Shown: positions 1-9,220, counted from the stretch's first letter. The stretch: DNA of 64,000 nucleotides from Paenirhizobium cremeum (GCF_022884085.1 NZ_JAGGCS010000007.1:216921-280920), one strand, 5' to 3'. The notes: a model not told the origin generated them from the sequence alone. Translations and numbers: made by a program.

Positions 1-180
1 CCCTGCCATGGCGTCGCGGCGATGCGCCGCTCGCCGGCACGACAAGCCGGGAACGCGAGCGGAAGACCGAACCGGCGTTCCGGATAAAGCGCCTTCAGCC
101 GGAGTGTACAGGCTGAAGACGCTCTTCCTGCCCATCGCGGCCCAGGCCGCCGCATGGAAAATCGTCTCGGGGCGACGTCT
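1..180. other. Left-edge stretch without a convincing gene
   Basis: No reading frame here has a ribosome-binding site or recognisable protein. The only structure seen is an 8-bp inverted repeat (CTTCAGCC / GGCTGAAG, 93-118, 10-nt loop) that lacks a T-run. It lies beyond the 3' end of the DUF2934 gene and could be a weak terminator for that minus-strand gene. Confidence 0.3.
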
Positions 181-408
181 TCAGGCTGTTTTGGACGGAC
201 GGACCGCCCTGGACTTCACTTTCGGGGCGGCTACGTTTGCGCCTGCGTCATCCGCCTGTTCGCCGGCCTCAGAGATGGCCGACGCCTGCTCAAGCTCCTC
301 GCTGGCGTCGTGCCAGTGCCGTTCGTGATGGCCGTCGATCCGCCCCTCCGCCTCCCACAACTCGTAGGCACGCTGGCGAATCCGTTCTTCCCTGCTCCGC
401 TCGTCCAT
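181..408 (-). CDS. DUF2934 domain small protein
   Basis: Encodes a 75-residue soluble, charged protein beginning MDERSREERIRQRAYELWE, the typical N-terminal signature of the DUF2934 family, in which an R-x-R-A-Y-E-L-W-E-x-x-G-R helix recurs in rhizobia. No catalytic motif, signal peptide or membrane segment is visible and the function of the family is unknown. The start at 408 is chosen because GGGAGA lies 8 nt upstream and the family begins here; an in-frame ATG seven codons upstream (429) has no comparable site. It is transcribed divergently from the cysteine-rich gene at 574. Related small proteins often sit among stress genes, but that is only context. Confidence 0.75.
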   Translation of the reverse strand: MDERSREERIRQRAYELWEAEGRIDGHHERHWHDASEELEQASAISEAGEQADDAGANVAAPKVKSRAVRPSKTA

Positions 409-573
409 GTGGTTTCTCCCGATATTCAAAACGAGTGTCTAACTCGCGCCCCGGCGGAGAGTTCCAGAATTCCTGCCCTTCCCCGGATTATTTGCGCCGC
501 ATGGAGAGGCAAAAGGGAACGGTTCCGCATCCATGCCGTTAGGTCACGCAACCAACCGACGGAGGAAAACCTC

Positions 574-906
574 GTGAAACATATTTCACCCGAGATGAAA
601 ACCTGCATCGATCATTGTCTGGCGTGCTACCGCGAGTGCCTTTCGACAGCGATGGGGCATTGCCTGGAAACCGGCGGCAGGCATACCGAACCGTCCCATT
701 TCCGTTTGATGTCCGCCTGTGCGGAAATATGCCGCACGGCCGCCCATTTCATGCTGATCGGTTCGCAGCACCACAGGCATGTCTGCCGCGAATGCGCGGA
801 AATCTGTGAGGAATGCGCCCGCGACTGCGAAGCGATCGGCGATATGCAGAGCTGCGTGGACGCATGCCGCCGCTGCGCCGAGAGCTGCCGGAAAATGGCT
901 GCATAA
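574..906 (+). CDS. Cysteine-rich four-helix-bundle copper-binding protein (DUF326/Csp-like)
   Basis: A 110-residue cytosolic protein with 16 cysteines arranged as repeated CxxxC and CxxC spacings (for example C-L-A-C-Y-R-E-C, C-R-E-C-A-E-I-C-E-E-C) on amphipathic helices. This is the layout of the DUF326 / copper storage protein (Csp) family, whose members hold many Cu(I) ions inside a four-helix bundle. There is no Sec or Tat leader, so it resembles the cytosolic Csp3 type. The GTG start at 574 is preceded by GGAGG at 561-565 with good spacing; the open frame extends far upstream but without a start signal and over an unrelated stretch. Metal specificity is inferred from the family, not visible in the sequence. 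Confidence 0.85.
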   Translation: MKHISPEMKTCIDHCLACYRECLSTAMGHCLETGGRHTEPSHFRLMSACAEICRTAAHFMLIGSQHHRHVCRECAEICEECARDCEAIGDMQSCVDACRRCAESCRKMAA

Positions 907-940
907 TTATCCCGCAACGAGACAGCGACGAGGCCGGCCG

Positions 941-2791
941 CTATTGCGGCTGGAGCCTCGCCGCGGCAAAGACGACGGTATAGCCGGGCAGACGGCAATC
1001 CCGCGTGCCGATATCGACCGAAAGATCGGCGGGATATCGATAGAAAACATTCCCGGTCACCGGCGCGCAGGATAGCAGATCCCCGGTCAGGTTCGCCCGC
1101 AGTTCAATCCGGCAATCCCCCGCTGTCCAGTCGATGGCGACGACACCGTCGACCGCGTCCAGACTTCGCCCCGAAACCTCTGCGAGGCTTTCGATGAAAG
1201 GCCAGATCAGGTGCCTGCGTTTCTGCAGGAGATCCGCAATGAACTTGCGGTGACGCCGCCCGTCCTCGCTGTCCGCCTCTTCCCAGACCAGCTTCGACAT
1301 CCGGAATGTCGCAGAAAGATTGGGATCCGGCACGTCGCGATCCGTTATTTGCTGGAAATTCGCCGCCTCGCGCAGCCTGTTGTCCCTTTCGGCCGCATGG
1401 TTCTCCTCCGGATGATCGCAGAAAAAGCAGAACGGCTGGCGGGAACCGAACTCGTCGCCCATGAACATCAGGGGAATCTGCGGGCTGAGCAAGAGGATCG
1501 CCGACAGGGCGTCGACCAGCTGGCCGTCTGCCAGGCTGCGCAGTCTGTCTCCCTTGAGACGATTGCCCACCTGATCGTGGTTCTGCAGGAAATTGACGAA
1601 GGAGATCGGCGGAAGATGCCCACTCGGCTCGCCGCTCGGCCGTCCCTTGTGTGACGGCCGGGGCTCCCCTTGATAGACGAAACCCTCCGCGAGCGCCCTT
1701 CGCATCCTGTTCCAGCGGTCGTCGACAAAGTCCGCGAAATGGCCAATCGTTTCGCCCGTCGCGATGACATGGGCGACATGGTGAAAGTCGTCGTTCCACT
1801 CCGCCCGGTAAAGCGGGCCACGTCCCTCCGTATCCTCCAGGGGTCCGGTGACGTTGCGCGGATCCTCGATGACGAGATGGACAAGTCGATCGGGAAACTC
1901 CTGCCGCACCCTTTCGCCGATCTCGTCGAGGAGGGGTTTCCTGTCTCCCGTCCCGGCCAGATAATCGGCCGCATCGAACCTCAGTCCATCGAAGAAGAAC
2001 TCTTCGAGCCAGTATAGCGCATTCTGGACGACGAATTCCCGTGCTTCCGGCAGATCGAAATTAAGCGAAGGGCCCCAGGGCGTCCCGCCTTCCTTAAAAA
2101 ACGCGGGACCATAAAGCGGCATGTAATTTCCGAACACGCCGAGATGATTGTACACCACATCGAGGAAGACCATCATTCCAAGGCCGTGCGCATAATCGAT
2201 CAGTCGCTTCAGATCGTCCGGGGGACCGTAATCGGGATGGGGAGCGTAGAGAAGCACGCCGTCATAGCCCCAGCCCCGCGCCCCGCTGAAGGCAGCCAGA
2301 GGCATGATTTCGATGGCGGTGATCCCGATTTCCGCGAGGTCCTTGAGCTTGCCGATTGCCGCCTCGTAGGTTCCCTCCGGCGTAAAAGCCCCCACATGCA
2401 ATTCGTAGATGACCGCCTCGTGCCAGGGACGGCCCCGCCACTCGGCATTCTGCCAGGTAAACGATGTCGGATCGACGATCAGCGAGGGACCGTGAACATC
2501 CCGCTGCTGTTGTCGCGAGGCGGGATCGGGAACCATCCGCCCGTCCGGCAGAATGAACTGATAGGGATCGCCGACCGAAACCCCGTCCGCCCATAATTCA
2601 TACCAGCCGTCCCCCGTCGGAGACATCGGCGCATCGTTGCCATGGAGCTTCAGCCCGACCTCCTCCACCTTTGGGGCCCATAACCGGAACCGCACCTGAC
2701 CGGTGCCGACGAACTCGGCGCCCCATTTGCGAAACAGGAGCCGTTCCGTGGACCCCGTGAGCGAAGTGTTGCTGGCCGGGATTTCGTTCAT
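941..2791 (-). CDS. treZ: Malto-oligosyltrehalose trehalohydrolase
   Basis: Hydrolyses maltooligosyl-trehalose to free trehalose, the second step of the TreY-TreZ route from glycogen or maltodextrin. The 616-residue protein has an N-terminal beta-sandwich (about 15-105) and a GH13 barrel with the conserved regions: DVVYNH (211-216), GLRFDAAD with nucleophile Asp273, the acid in LVIEDPRN (Glu309) and NHDQVGN (Asp406). The start at 2791 has GGAGG 7 nt upstream; the in-frame ATG at 2815 lacks this. treY is not in the window, so the partner must lie elsewhere. The neighbouring thuAB genes, on the other strand, concern trehalose breakdown, so this corner of the window is trehalose-themed. A GC-rich inverted repeat straddles the 3' end without a T-run. 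Confidence 0.92.
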   Translation of the reverse strand: MNEIPASNTSLTGSTERLLFRKWGAEFVGTGQVRFRLWAPKVEEVGLKLHGNDAPMSPTGDGWYELWADGVSVGDPYQFILPDGRMVPDPASRQQQRDVHGPSLIVDPTSFTWQNAEWRGRPWHEAVIYELHVGAFTPEGTYEAAIGKLKDLAEIGITAIEIMPLAAFSGARGWGYDGVLLYAPHPDYGPPDDLKRLIDYAHGLGMMVFLDVVYNHLGVFGNYMPLYGPAFFKEGGTPWGPSLNFDLPEAREFVVQNALYWLEEFFFDGLRFDAADYLAGTGDRKPLLDEIGERVRQEFPDRLVHLVIEDPRNVTGPLEDTEGRGPLYRAEWNDDFHHVAHVIATGETIGHFADFVDDRWNRMRRALAEGFVYQGEPRPSHKGRPSGEPSGHLPPISFVNFLQNHDQVGNRLKGDRLRSLADGQLVDALSAILLLSPQIPLMFMGDEFGSRQPFCFFCDHPEENHAAERDNRLREAANFQQITDRDVPDPNLSATFRMSKLVWEEADSEDGRRHRKFIADLLQKRRHLIWPFIESLAEVSGRSLDAVDGVVAIDWTAGDCRIELRANLTGDLLSCAPVTGNVFYRYPADLSVDIGTRDCRLPGYTVVFAAARLQPQ

Positions 2792-3066
2792 TGCCGCCTC
2801 CGCGATCGTCTGCAAGGCTTGAACTCCGTGACCGGCACAGCGGTTCCGCCGCAGCTATTTTCCTCCCGATGCGGGTCTCCGGGCGAACGCGGCCCGACAT
2901 TGCCGGCTTCCGCTCTCGCTGAGAGACGCTGTGACGGATTTCGATCCCGGCGAACCTTCAAATTCAAAGCGCAGGAAAGACGACAGGACGACGAGAGATG
3001 ACCTGACCTCAAATCGATCGGCTTGTTTTCGAAGATGTCGTGTTCTGCCCGCCCACGTGGCAAGCG

Positions 3067-3606
3067 TCACGGAGAAGGATGCGGGTCCTTGCCTGTCTGC
3101 TTGCCCTGGTCGGAAGACGTGTCCCCGCCTTCCCGAAATTTCAGGCCTACCTCCAGACGGCGGAGAAGCCAGAGAACGATGACGGCGAAGACGGTGGTGA
3201 CAACCGCGATCTGCCAGAGGCCGAGCCCGGCAGCCAGACCGATTGTGCCGGCAAGCCACATGCCGGCGCCGGTGGTCAGCCCTTTCACCTCACCGCGGGC
3301 AAAAACGATGGTGCCCGCAGCCAGAAAGGCCACCCCGCTGGTCAGGCTTTCAATCAGGCGCAGCGGATCGATCCTGATCGCATCCGACTGGAAGGTCGAA
3401 AGATAGGTTATCTCTATGCCCGAAATCGCCAGCGCCGCGGCGGAAAGGCAGATGAGGATATGGGTGCGCAATCCCGCCGGCCGCTGCTGCCACTCCCGTT
3501 CGATACCGACAACGGCACCGCAAATCAGGGCAATCAGAAGGCGCAGCGTCACCGCCCCCATGGAGAGATGGGTTTCGTGGGCGAAATCGGCGAGGATCGT
3601 TTCCAT
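3067..3606 (-). CDS. MgtC/SapB-family inner-membrane protein
   Basis: About 179 residues with four to five hydrophobic helices and the MgtC-family core: LRLLIALICGAVVGIERE near the N-terminus followed by PAGLRTHILICL, then a membrane segment rich in Gly/Ala (VAFLAAGTI, KGLTTGAGMWLAG). MgtC/SapB proteins are implicated in growth at low magnesium and, in pathogens, in intracellular survival; here only family membership can be claimed. The C-terminal tail after the last helix is short and lacks the ACT-like domain of full MgtC, so it is the shorter SapB type. Two starts compete: ATG at 3606 and an upstream GTG at 3630 preceded by AGGA; the first is taken because it matches the usual length. Confidence 0.8.
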   Translation of the reverse strand: METILADFAHETHLSMGAVTLRLLIALICGAVVGIEREWQQRPAGLRTHILICLSAAALAISGIEITYLSTFQSDAIRIDPLRLIESLTSGVAFLAAGTIVFARGEVKGLTTGAGMWLAGTIGLAAGLGLWQIAVVTTVFAVIVLWLLRRLEVGLKFREGGDTSSDQGKQTGKDPHPSP

Positions 3607-3784
3607 GGTCTCCACAACGTCCGTGGCCACGCCTTGTTCCTGCCTTGCCGAAAAACGGCCGGAGCGCTTCCGGGGATGGGCCCGCCGCCCACGGCAAGCG
3701 AGCATTCGGCGGACGCCGCCGGAACCAAAGCGGTTTCAGGCTGTTATCTTGGCCAGATATCCACGCTCTCGGAAGGAGACATAT

Positions 3785-3886
3785 ATGACGAGGAGGCTGC
3801 CTGCCGCGCCTGCGGCGACTGTCGCGCCGGCCGGGGCGGTCCGGACACAAGGTCCATGTCGCGACGATGCCGCCGTCCGATCGTGA
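3785..3886 (+). CDS. Possible 33-residue small protein
   Basis: An ATG with a strong ribosome-binding site (AAGGAG, 7 nt upstream) opens a 33-codon frame rich in Ala, Arg and Pro (MTRRLPAAPAATV...). It fills part of the otherwise empty 365-bp space between the MgtC-like gene and thuA. No homologue is recognised, no hydrophobic segment is present and the composition is what random GC-rich DNA would give, so the case rests on the ribosome-binding site alone. It could also be a leader peptide for the thuAB transcript, which starts 86 nt after its stop codon. Confidence 0.25.
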   Translation: MTRRLPAAPAATVAPAGAVRTQGPCRDDAAVRS

Positions 3887-3971
3887 GCGATTTGCCTGCC
3901 AGCGACCGGCCAATGCGGAGCAGCCCCAATGAACCCAGGCCGGGCAATCAGCAAACCGGAGACCAGTGACG

Positions 3972-4754
3972 ATGATTAGAACAATCGTGTGGGGCGAAAA
4001 CATTCACGAACACCTCAACGAGACGGTCGGCCGCATCTATCCGGACGGCATGCACACGACGATTGCGGAGGCGCTCCGGCGCGACGAGGCGATTGCCGCA
4101 TCGACGGCAACCCTTCAGGAGCCTGAACACGGACTGCCTGCCCACCGTCTCGACGAAACGGATGTCCTGATCTGGTGGGGACACCGGGACCATGGAGCCG
4201 TGTCGGACGAGGTGGTGGAGCGGGTTGCGCGCCGCGTTTATGAAGGAATGGGCCTCGTCGTTCTTCATTCCGGCCATTTCTGCAAACCCTTCAAGCGGCT
4301 GATGGGCACGCCGTGCGCGCTGAGATGGCGCGAGGCCGGAGAGCGGGAACGCATATGGACCGTCAATCCCGGACACCCCATCGCCTCCGGCATTCCCGAC
4401 AATTTCGTGCTGGAGAACGAGGAAATGTATGGCGAGTTCTTTTCTGTCCCGGAACCGCTGGAGACCGTCTTCATTTCCTGGTTCGCCGGCGGAGAGGTGT
4501 TTCGCTCCGGCCTCACCTGGCGGCGCGGGGCCGGCAACATCTTCTACTTCCGTCCCGGACACGAAACCTATCCGACCTTTCATGACGCAACCGTACAGAA
4601 GGTGATCCGCAACGCGGTTCACTGGGCCTGCAATCCCCAGCCCGCGCCGATCCAATGCCACGAGGCGCCCAACGTGCCGGTCGACAGCGCACCCGAACCC
4701 ATTTCCGAACGAGGCCCGAAGTTGCACCAGGCCGGCGAGGCAGGGTATCGCTGA
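3972..4754 (+). CDS. thuA: ThuA trehalose utilisation protein
   Basis: A 260-residue cytosolic protein of the ThuA family (glutamine-amidotransferase-like fold). The sequence ([12 protein letters not shown] near the start, [56 protein letters not shown]) matches the rhizobial ThuA protein known from Sinorhizobium meliloti, where thuAB are needed for catabolism of trehalose and related disaccharides. The ATG at 3972 lies 10 nt beyond GGAG; a GTG two codons upstream (3966) is too close to it. The gene is followed after a single base by thuB, so the two are one operon. The ABC importer genes thuEFGK that normally precede it are absent. The enzymatic step is probably part of a 3-keto-disaccharide route, which is inference. 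Confidence 0.9.
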   Translation: MIRTIVWGENIHEHLNETVGRIYPDGMHTTIAEALRRDEAIAASTATLQEPEHGLPAHRLDETDVLIWWGHRDHGAVSDEVVERVARRVYEGMGLVVLHSGHFCKPFKRLMGTPCALRWREAGERERIWTVNPGHPIASGIPDNFVLENEEMYGEFFSVPEPLETVFISWFAGGEVFRSGLTWRRGAGNIFYFRPGHETYPTFHDATVQKVIRNAVHWACNPQPAPIQCHEAPNVPVDSAPEPISERGPKLHQAGEAGYR

Positions 4755-4755
4755 C

Positions 4756-5808
4756 ATGGAACCCGTTCGTCTTCTGGTTCTTGGAACAGGTGGCATGGCC
4801 GACAGGCATGCCATGAACTTCTCGACCATTCCCGGCGTCAAGCTGGTCGGCGCCGTCGATATCGACCTTGCGAAGGTGCGTGCCTTCGCAGTCCGCCACG
4901 GCATTGCGAACAGCTTCACCTCCCTTGAAGAAGCCATCGAATGGGGACAGTTCGACGCTGCCACCAACGTCACGCCCGACCGCGTGCATTATCCGACGAC
5001 GCTTCGGCTCCTGAAGGCCGGCAAGCACGTGATGTGCGAGAAGCCGCTTGCCGAAACATATGCGCAGGCCTCCGAAATGGCGGCTGCGGCGGAGGCTTCG
5101 GGTCTGGTCAACATGGTCAACCTGACTTACCGCAATGTCGCGCAGGTTCAAAAAGCGCGGCAGATGGTGCTTGCGGGCGAGATCGGGACGGTCCGGCATA
5201 TCGAGGCGTCCTATCTGCAAAGCTGGCTTGTATCGAGGGCCTGGGGCGACTGGTCGACCGAAACCCAGTGGCTCTGGCGGCTTTCGACCAAACACGGCTC
5301 CAACGGCGTCCTGGGCGATGTCGGCATTCATATTCTCGACTTCGCGGCCTATGGCGCCGCAACCGATATCGACCACATCTTTGCCCGGTTAAAAACCTAT
5401 GAAAAGGTGCCCGGCAACCGCATCGGGGAATATGAACTCGACGCCAATGACAGTTTCACCATGACGGCGGAATTTACCAACGGTGCGATTGGCGTCATTC
5501 ACGCGAGCCGCTGGGCAACGGGGCATCTGAACGAACTCAGGCTGCGCATGCATGGCGACAAGGGGGCGCTTGAGGTGATCCACAGGATGGATGCCTCCAG
5601 GCTTAGGGCCTGCCTGCAGGAAGACGTGGAACTTGCCGTCTGGCGGGAGATCAACGTCGATCCCATTGCGACGAATTATGAGAAGTTCGTCGCTGCGATC
5701 CGGGACGGCAGAGTGCAGGAGCCGAGTTTCCGCCATGCCGCCGAACTCCAGAAGGTCCTCGACCTCGCCATGCTGGCGGAGATCGAACGCCGTGAGCTGC
5801 CGCTTTGA
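4756..5808 (+). CDS. thuB: ThuB NAD(P)-dependent oxidoreductase (Gfo/Idh/MocA family)
   Basis: A 350-residue dehydrogenase with an N-terminal Rossmann fold (VRLLVLGTGGMADRHA, residues 4-19) and the family EKP motif (CEKPLAET) followed by a C-terminal substrate domain. In Sinorhizobium meliloti ThuB works with ThuA in trehalose/maltose/sucrose degradation; oxidation of the disaccharide at C3 is the suspected chemistry. It starts one base after the thuA stop codon and so is translationally coupled to it. The 3' side is a 256-bp gene-free stretch with no clear terminator. Family assignment is firm, the symbol rests on the thuA pairing. Confidence 0.88.
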   Translation: MEPVRLLVLGTGGMADRHAMNFSTIPGVKLVGAVDIDLAKVRAFAVRHGIANSFTSLEEAIEWGQFDAATNVTPDRVHYPTTLRLLKAGKHVMCEKPLAETYAQASEMAAAAEASGLVNMVNLTYRNVAQVQKARQMVLAGEIGTVRHIEASYLQSWLVSRAWGDWSTETQWLWRLSTKHGSNGVLGDVGIHILDFAAYGAATDIDHIFARLKTYEKVPGNRIGEYELDANDSFTMTAEFTNGAIGVIHASRWATGHLNELRLRMHGDKGALEVIHRMDASRLRACLQEDVELAVWREINVDPIATNYEKFVAAIRDGRVQEPSFRHAAELQKVLDLAMLAEIERRELPL

Positions 5809-6064
5809 CCGGAGCCACGGCTTTGCGAGAAAGACCGCGGTATGCGCGGGAGAGGCGAGAATGGACCTCCGGCAATCGCCTTGAAGGGGCTGCTCGACCC
5901 TGATTTATGCATCGAAAGCGACGTCCACCACCGGCATCGCCTTTCCCGTGGCCATCTTCCTTAAATAAAAACAGGGCGAGACGTGAGGCGGAGCTTGAGG
6001 TCAATGACGACCGCGAGTGGCCGGTGAAGCGTCCGACCTGACGCGGTCGGCTCCCTCATGCGTC

Positions 6065-6964
6065 TCAATCGCCTCCCCATACATCTATCAGCATCTTGAG
6101 AAACCGCTCTGCCGCCGGGGACAAGGTGCCGCCGCGGCGGCGAACCACGCCGATGGTGCGCGATATCTCCGGATTGCGGATGGGGCGGGTGACCAGAAAC
6201 GGATGATCTTCCCGCGGGGTTGCCATTTGGGGCAGCACCGAAATCCCGAGGCCTGCCTCGACCAGTCCGAGGGAGGTGGACAGATGGGTTACCTCGTAGA
6301 ACCAGCGCAGCTTGATATTCGATTTTGCCAGGGCCGCGTCGAGCAGGGTTCTGTTGCCGCTCGATCGATGAACGGTAATCAGATGGTAGGGCTCAAGCTC
6401 CGCCCATCCGACCGTAGACTTGGCGGCGAGCGGGTGATCCCTGCGTGCAGCCAGCACAAACGGATCTTCCACGAGCCGATCGAACACCAGATCCGGGTCC
6501 GATGTGCCCATGATATTGATGCCGAACTCCACCTCCCCTCGCGCCACCGCTTGAAGACCGTCGGTCGCCGGCAAGTCGAGGATACGAAAGCGGATGTTCG
6601 GATACTCCGCATTGAACTGGCGGATAACGGTCGGCAGGAAATAGAACGCCGCGGTGGGCAGGCATGCGATCGTCACCAGTCCGCCTCGATTGGGTCCGAC
6701 GTCACGGACCGCAAAAAGCGAACCGTCGAACTCCTCCAGCATGCGCCTGACGAGCGGCACGAGCTCGGTACCGAGAGCTGTCGCGGACACATGCCTGGTT
6801 GTCCGTTCCAGGAGCGGCGCCCCGATGACCTGCTCGAGTTTCTGAATGCGGCGGCTCAGCGCCGGCTGTGACAGATGCAGAGCGTCGGCCGCGCGATGAA
6901 AGCTCTCCAGTTCCACGACGCTTAGGAAGGCTCGAAGATCGAGTATCTCGCAATTAATGCTCAT
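6065..6964 (-). CDS. LysR-family transcriptional regulator
   Basis: A 299-residue LTTR: N-terminal winged helix (residues 8-66, with AADALHLSQPALSRRIQKLEQVIGAPLLERTTR-type pattern) and a C-terminal periplasmic-binding-like effector domain (about 95-295). It is divergent from the PrpF-type tautomerase gene at 7079 with a 114-bp shared promoter region holding a T-N11-A-type dyad (7018-7040), the classic arrangement for autoregulation and activation of the divergent operon. GGAGG lies 11 nt upstream of the ATG. The effector is likely the substrate or an intermediate of the downstream pathway (aromatic or tricarboxylic acid), which is inference from context. Confidence 0.9.
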   Translation of the reverse strand: MSINCEILDLRAFLSVVELESFHRAADALHLSQPALSRRIQKLEQVIGAPLLERTTRHVSATALGTELVPLVRRMLEEFDGSLFAVRDVGPNRGGLVTIACLPTAAFYFLPTVIRQFNAEYPNIRFRILDLPATDGLQAVARGEVEFGINIMGTSDPDLVFDRLVEDPFVLAARRDHPLAAKSTVGWAELEPYHLITVHRSSGNRTLLDAALAKSNIKLRWFYEVTHLSTSLGLVEAGLGISVLPQMATPREDHPFLVTRPIRNPEISRTIGVVRRRGGTLSPAAERFLKMLIDVWGGD

Positions 6965-7017
6965 CTTGCATCAATCCTCCGATTCTTAGCATTTCACAAA
7001 TAAACGCTTCTTCCGAT

Positions 7018-7040
7018 AATTGGATCAAACGGCGCCAATT
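7018..7040. promoter_or_regulatory. Candidate LysR operator in divergent promoter
   Basis: Perfect inverted repeat AATTGG-N11-CCAATT, which contains the T-N11-A core expected for LysR-type regulators. It lies midway between the divergent starts at 6964 and 7079, the usual place for an LTTR recognition site controlling both genes. Confidence 0.55.
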
Positions 7041-7078
7041 GATACGGCGATGACATAATTTCAACGGAAGCACAAGCG

Positions 7079-8161
7079 ATGAACGACCTGCTCGCGATCC
7101 CTTGCGTACTGATGAGAGGCGGCACATCGAAGGGACCGTTCTTCCTCGCACACGATCTTCCCGCCGATACTCGTGAGCGCGACAGGATCCTGCTCTCGGT
7201 AATGGGTTCGGGCCATCCGCTGCAGATCGACGGCATTGGCGGCGGCAACCCCGTCACGAGCAAGGTGGCCATTGTCGGGCCGCCGAGTATTCCCGGCGCC
7301 GATGTCGACTATCTCTTTGCGCAGGTGCGCGTCGATCAACAGATCGTCGATACTTCCCCGAACTGCGGCAACATGCTGGCTGCGGTTGGCCCCTTTGCCA
7401 TCGAAGCCGGGCTTGTCCCCGCACGCAGGGGAACGACGCTCGTTCGGATCTACAACGTCAACACCGGCAAGCTGATCGACGCCGAAGTTCCCACTCCGGA
7501 CGGCGTCGTCTCCTATCTCGGCGATGCTGCAATTGACGGCGTTCCCGGCCGTGCAGCACCGATCGCATTGACATTCATGGATGCCGCGGGAGCGCGGACA
7601 GGCCAGCTTTTTCCGACCGGCAAGCCGGTGGACGTGATCGATGGCGTGGCTGTCACCTGCATCGACTGTGCGATGCCGATGATGCTGATCGAGGCAGCCG
7701 CGATCGGCGCAAGTGGCTTCGAGACAGCGGCCGAACTCAATGCCGACAGGGCATTGCTGGAACGGCTCGAAACGCTGCGCATCGCGGCCGGCGAGCGGAT
7801 GGGCCTCGGCGACGTGCGCAACCAGGTGACCCCGAAGCCCGTCCTCATATCGAGGCCGAATTCAGGCGGTGACATCAATGTGCGCTATTTCATGCCGCAT
7901 CAATGCCATCCCTCGCTTGCGACGACCGGCGCCGTCGGGATCGCGACCGCCTGCATCACCGACGGCACGGTTGCTTCCCTTCTTGTCGGCGCCCGCAAAC
8001 CGCCATTGGTGCTTTCCATCGAGCACCCCAGCGGCCAGCTGAATGTCAAGCTTCATGAAAGAGACGGCAAGATCGTTGCCGGGATACTGCGGACAGCCAG
8101 GCGGCTGTTCGACGGACAAGTCTTCGCAAAACCTGTCACGCAACTGGGTTGTGCGGCATAA
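7079..8161 (+). CDS. PrpF-family isomerase, 4-oxalomesaconate tautomerase-like
   Basis: A 360-residue protein of the PrpF/AcnD-accessory isomerase fold (two diaminopimelate-epimerase-like halves). It shows the family N-terminus IPCVLMRGGTSKGPFF with the key Lys, the GIGGGNPVTSKVAIV loop, SPNCGNMLAAVGPFA and PHQCHPSLATTGAV. Length and sequence resemble GalD of Pseudomonas putida, which tautomerises 4-oxalomesaconate in the gallate pathway; PrpF proper isomerises 2-methylaconitate. Against PrpF: no prpB/acnD genes nearby. For GalD: it is divergent from a LysR gene as in the gal cluster. The next three genes are an ABC importer in the same orientation, suggesting co-expression with uptake of an aromatic or tricarboxylic acid. 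The precise substrate is undecided. Confidence 0.8.
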   Translation: MNDLLAIPCVLMRGGTSKGPFFLAHDLPADTRERDRILLSVMGSGHPLQIDGIGGGNPVTSKVAIVGPPSIPGADVDYLFAQVRVDQQIVDTSPNCGNMLAAVGPFAIEAGLVPARRGTTLVRIYNVNTGKLIDAEVPTPDGVVSYLGDAAIDGVPGRAAPIALTFMDAAGARTGQLFPTGKPVDVIDGVAVTCIDCAMPMMLIEAAAIGASGFETAAELNADRALLERLETLRIAAGERMGLGDVRNQVTPKPVLISRPNSGGDINVRYFMPHQCHPSLATTGAVGIATACITDGTVASLLVGARKPPLVLSIEHPSGQLNVKLHERDGKIVAGILRTARRLFDGQVFAKPVTQLGCAA

Positions 8162-8206
8162 TAACCGTGGTTGCCGGGAGGGCACCACCAACAGGAGGAG
8201 AATATC

Positions 8207-9208
8207 ATGCGTAAATTCATGCTCGCCCTCGCGGCAACAGTCGCTTTTGCCGGTTCAGCTTTCGCGGACCCCGTCCGCATCAGTGTCGGCTCTTACAACC
8301 TGAACAATCTGCCTTTCCCGGTCGCCCAGGGTCTCGGCCTTTATGAGAAGGAAGGCCTGGACGTAACCGTCGAGAACTTCGCATCGGGCGGCTCGAAGAC
8401 GCTTCAGGCGCTTGTGGCCGGCTCGACGGATATTGCAGTCGGCTTCTATGACCACACGATCCAGATGCAGTCGCAGAACAAGGCCGTCGTCGCCTTCGTG
8501 CAGCTCGCCCGCAACTCCGGGCTCGTGCTGGCCGGCGGCAAGGGCAGCGCATTCGATCCGGCCAAGCCGGAGACGATCAAGGGCGCAAAGATCGGCATCA
8601 CCTCGCCAGGCTCGTCTTCCGACTTCTTCGTCCGCTATTATCTTCAGCGCAACGGCCTGTCCGCAAACGACGTCTCCCTGATCGGCGTCGGCTCCGGCTC
8701 GGCGGCGGTCGCCGCACTCGAACAGGGCAAGGTCGACCTCCTGGTCAACTACGACCCTGCGGCAACCTTCATCGAGGCCAAGGGTGTCGGCAAGATCCTG
8801 ATCGACGGACGCAGCGACGAAGGCGCCAAGGCGATCTACGGCGGCATCTATCCGACCTCCGTTCTCTACGCGACACAGAGCTACATCGACGACAATCCCG
8901 AGACCGTCCAGAAGGTCACGAATGCGACCGTCAAGGCGCTGGAATGGATGAACAGCCACTCCGCCGAAGAGATCGTCGACAAGCTGCCGAAGGAGTTCAT
9001 CTCCGGGGATCGCGATACCTACATCAAGGCGGTCGAGAACGCGAAGGCGATCTTTTCCAAGGACGGGCGTATCGACGAGGAAGACATCAAGACGCCGCTC
9101 GCCGTCCTGAAGAGTTTCAACGAAAAAGTCGCGACGGCTGAAATCGACCTGACGAAGACCTACACGAACGCGTTCGTCGACAAGGTCGGCACCGTCGTCG
9201 CCAACTGA
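8207..9208 (+). CDS. ABC transporter substrate-binding protein (NitT/TauT family)
   Basis: Periplasmic component of an importer; 333 residues with a Sec signal peptide (MRKFMLALAATVAFAGSAFA, cleavage after AFA) and an NMT1/SsuA-like fold (VAQGLGLYEKEGLDV, LVAGSTDIAVGF). Start chosen at 8207 with AGGAGG directly upstream; the frame opens 36 nt earlier without a site. It is followed after 12 nt by its ATPase and then the permease, so 7079-10808 reads as one operon. Family members bind nitrate, sulfonates, pyrimidine precursors or aromatic acids; the tautomerase gene argues for an aromatic or carboxylic ligand here. Confidence 0.88.
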   Translation: MRKFMLALAATVAFAGSAFADPVRISVGSYNLNNLPFPVAQGLGLYEKEGLDVTVENFASGGSKTLQALVAGSTDIAVGFYDHTIQMQSQNKAVVAFVQLARNSGLVLAGGKGSAFDPAKPETIKGAKIGITSPGSSSDFFVRYYLQRNGLSANDVSLIGVGSGSAAVAALEQGKVDLLVNYDPAATFIEAKGVGKILIDGRSDEGAKAIYGGIYPTSVLYATQSYIDDNPETVQKVTNATVKALEWMNSHSAEEIVDKLPKEFISGDRDTYIKAVENAKAIFSKDGRIDEEDIKTPLAVLKSFNEKVATAEIDLTKTYTNAFVDKVGTVVAN

Positions 9209-9220
9209 CAGGAGGAGGTC

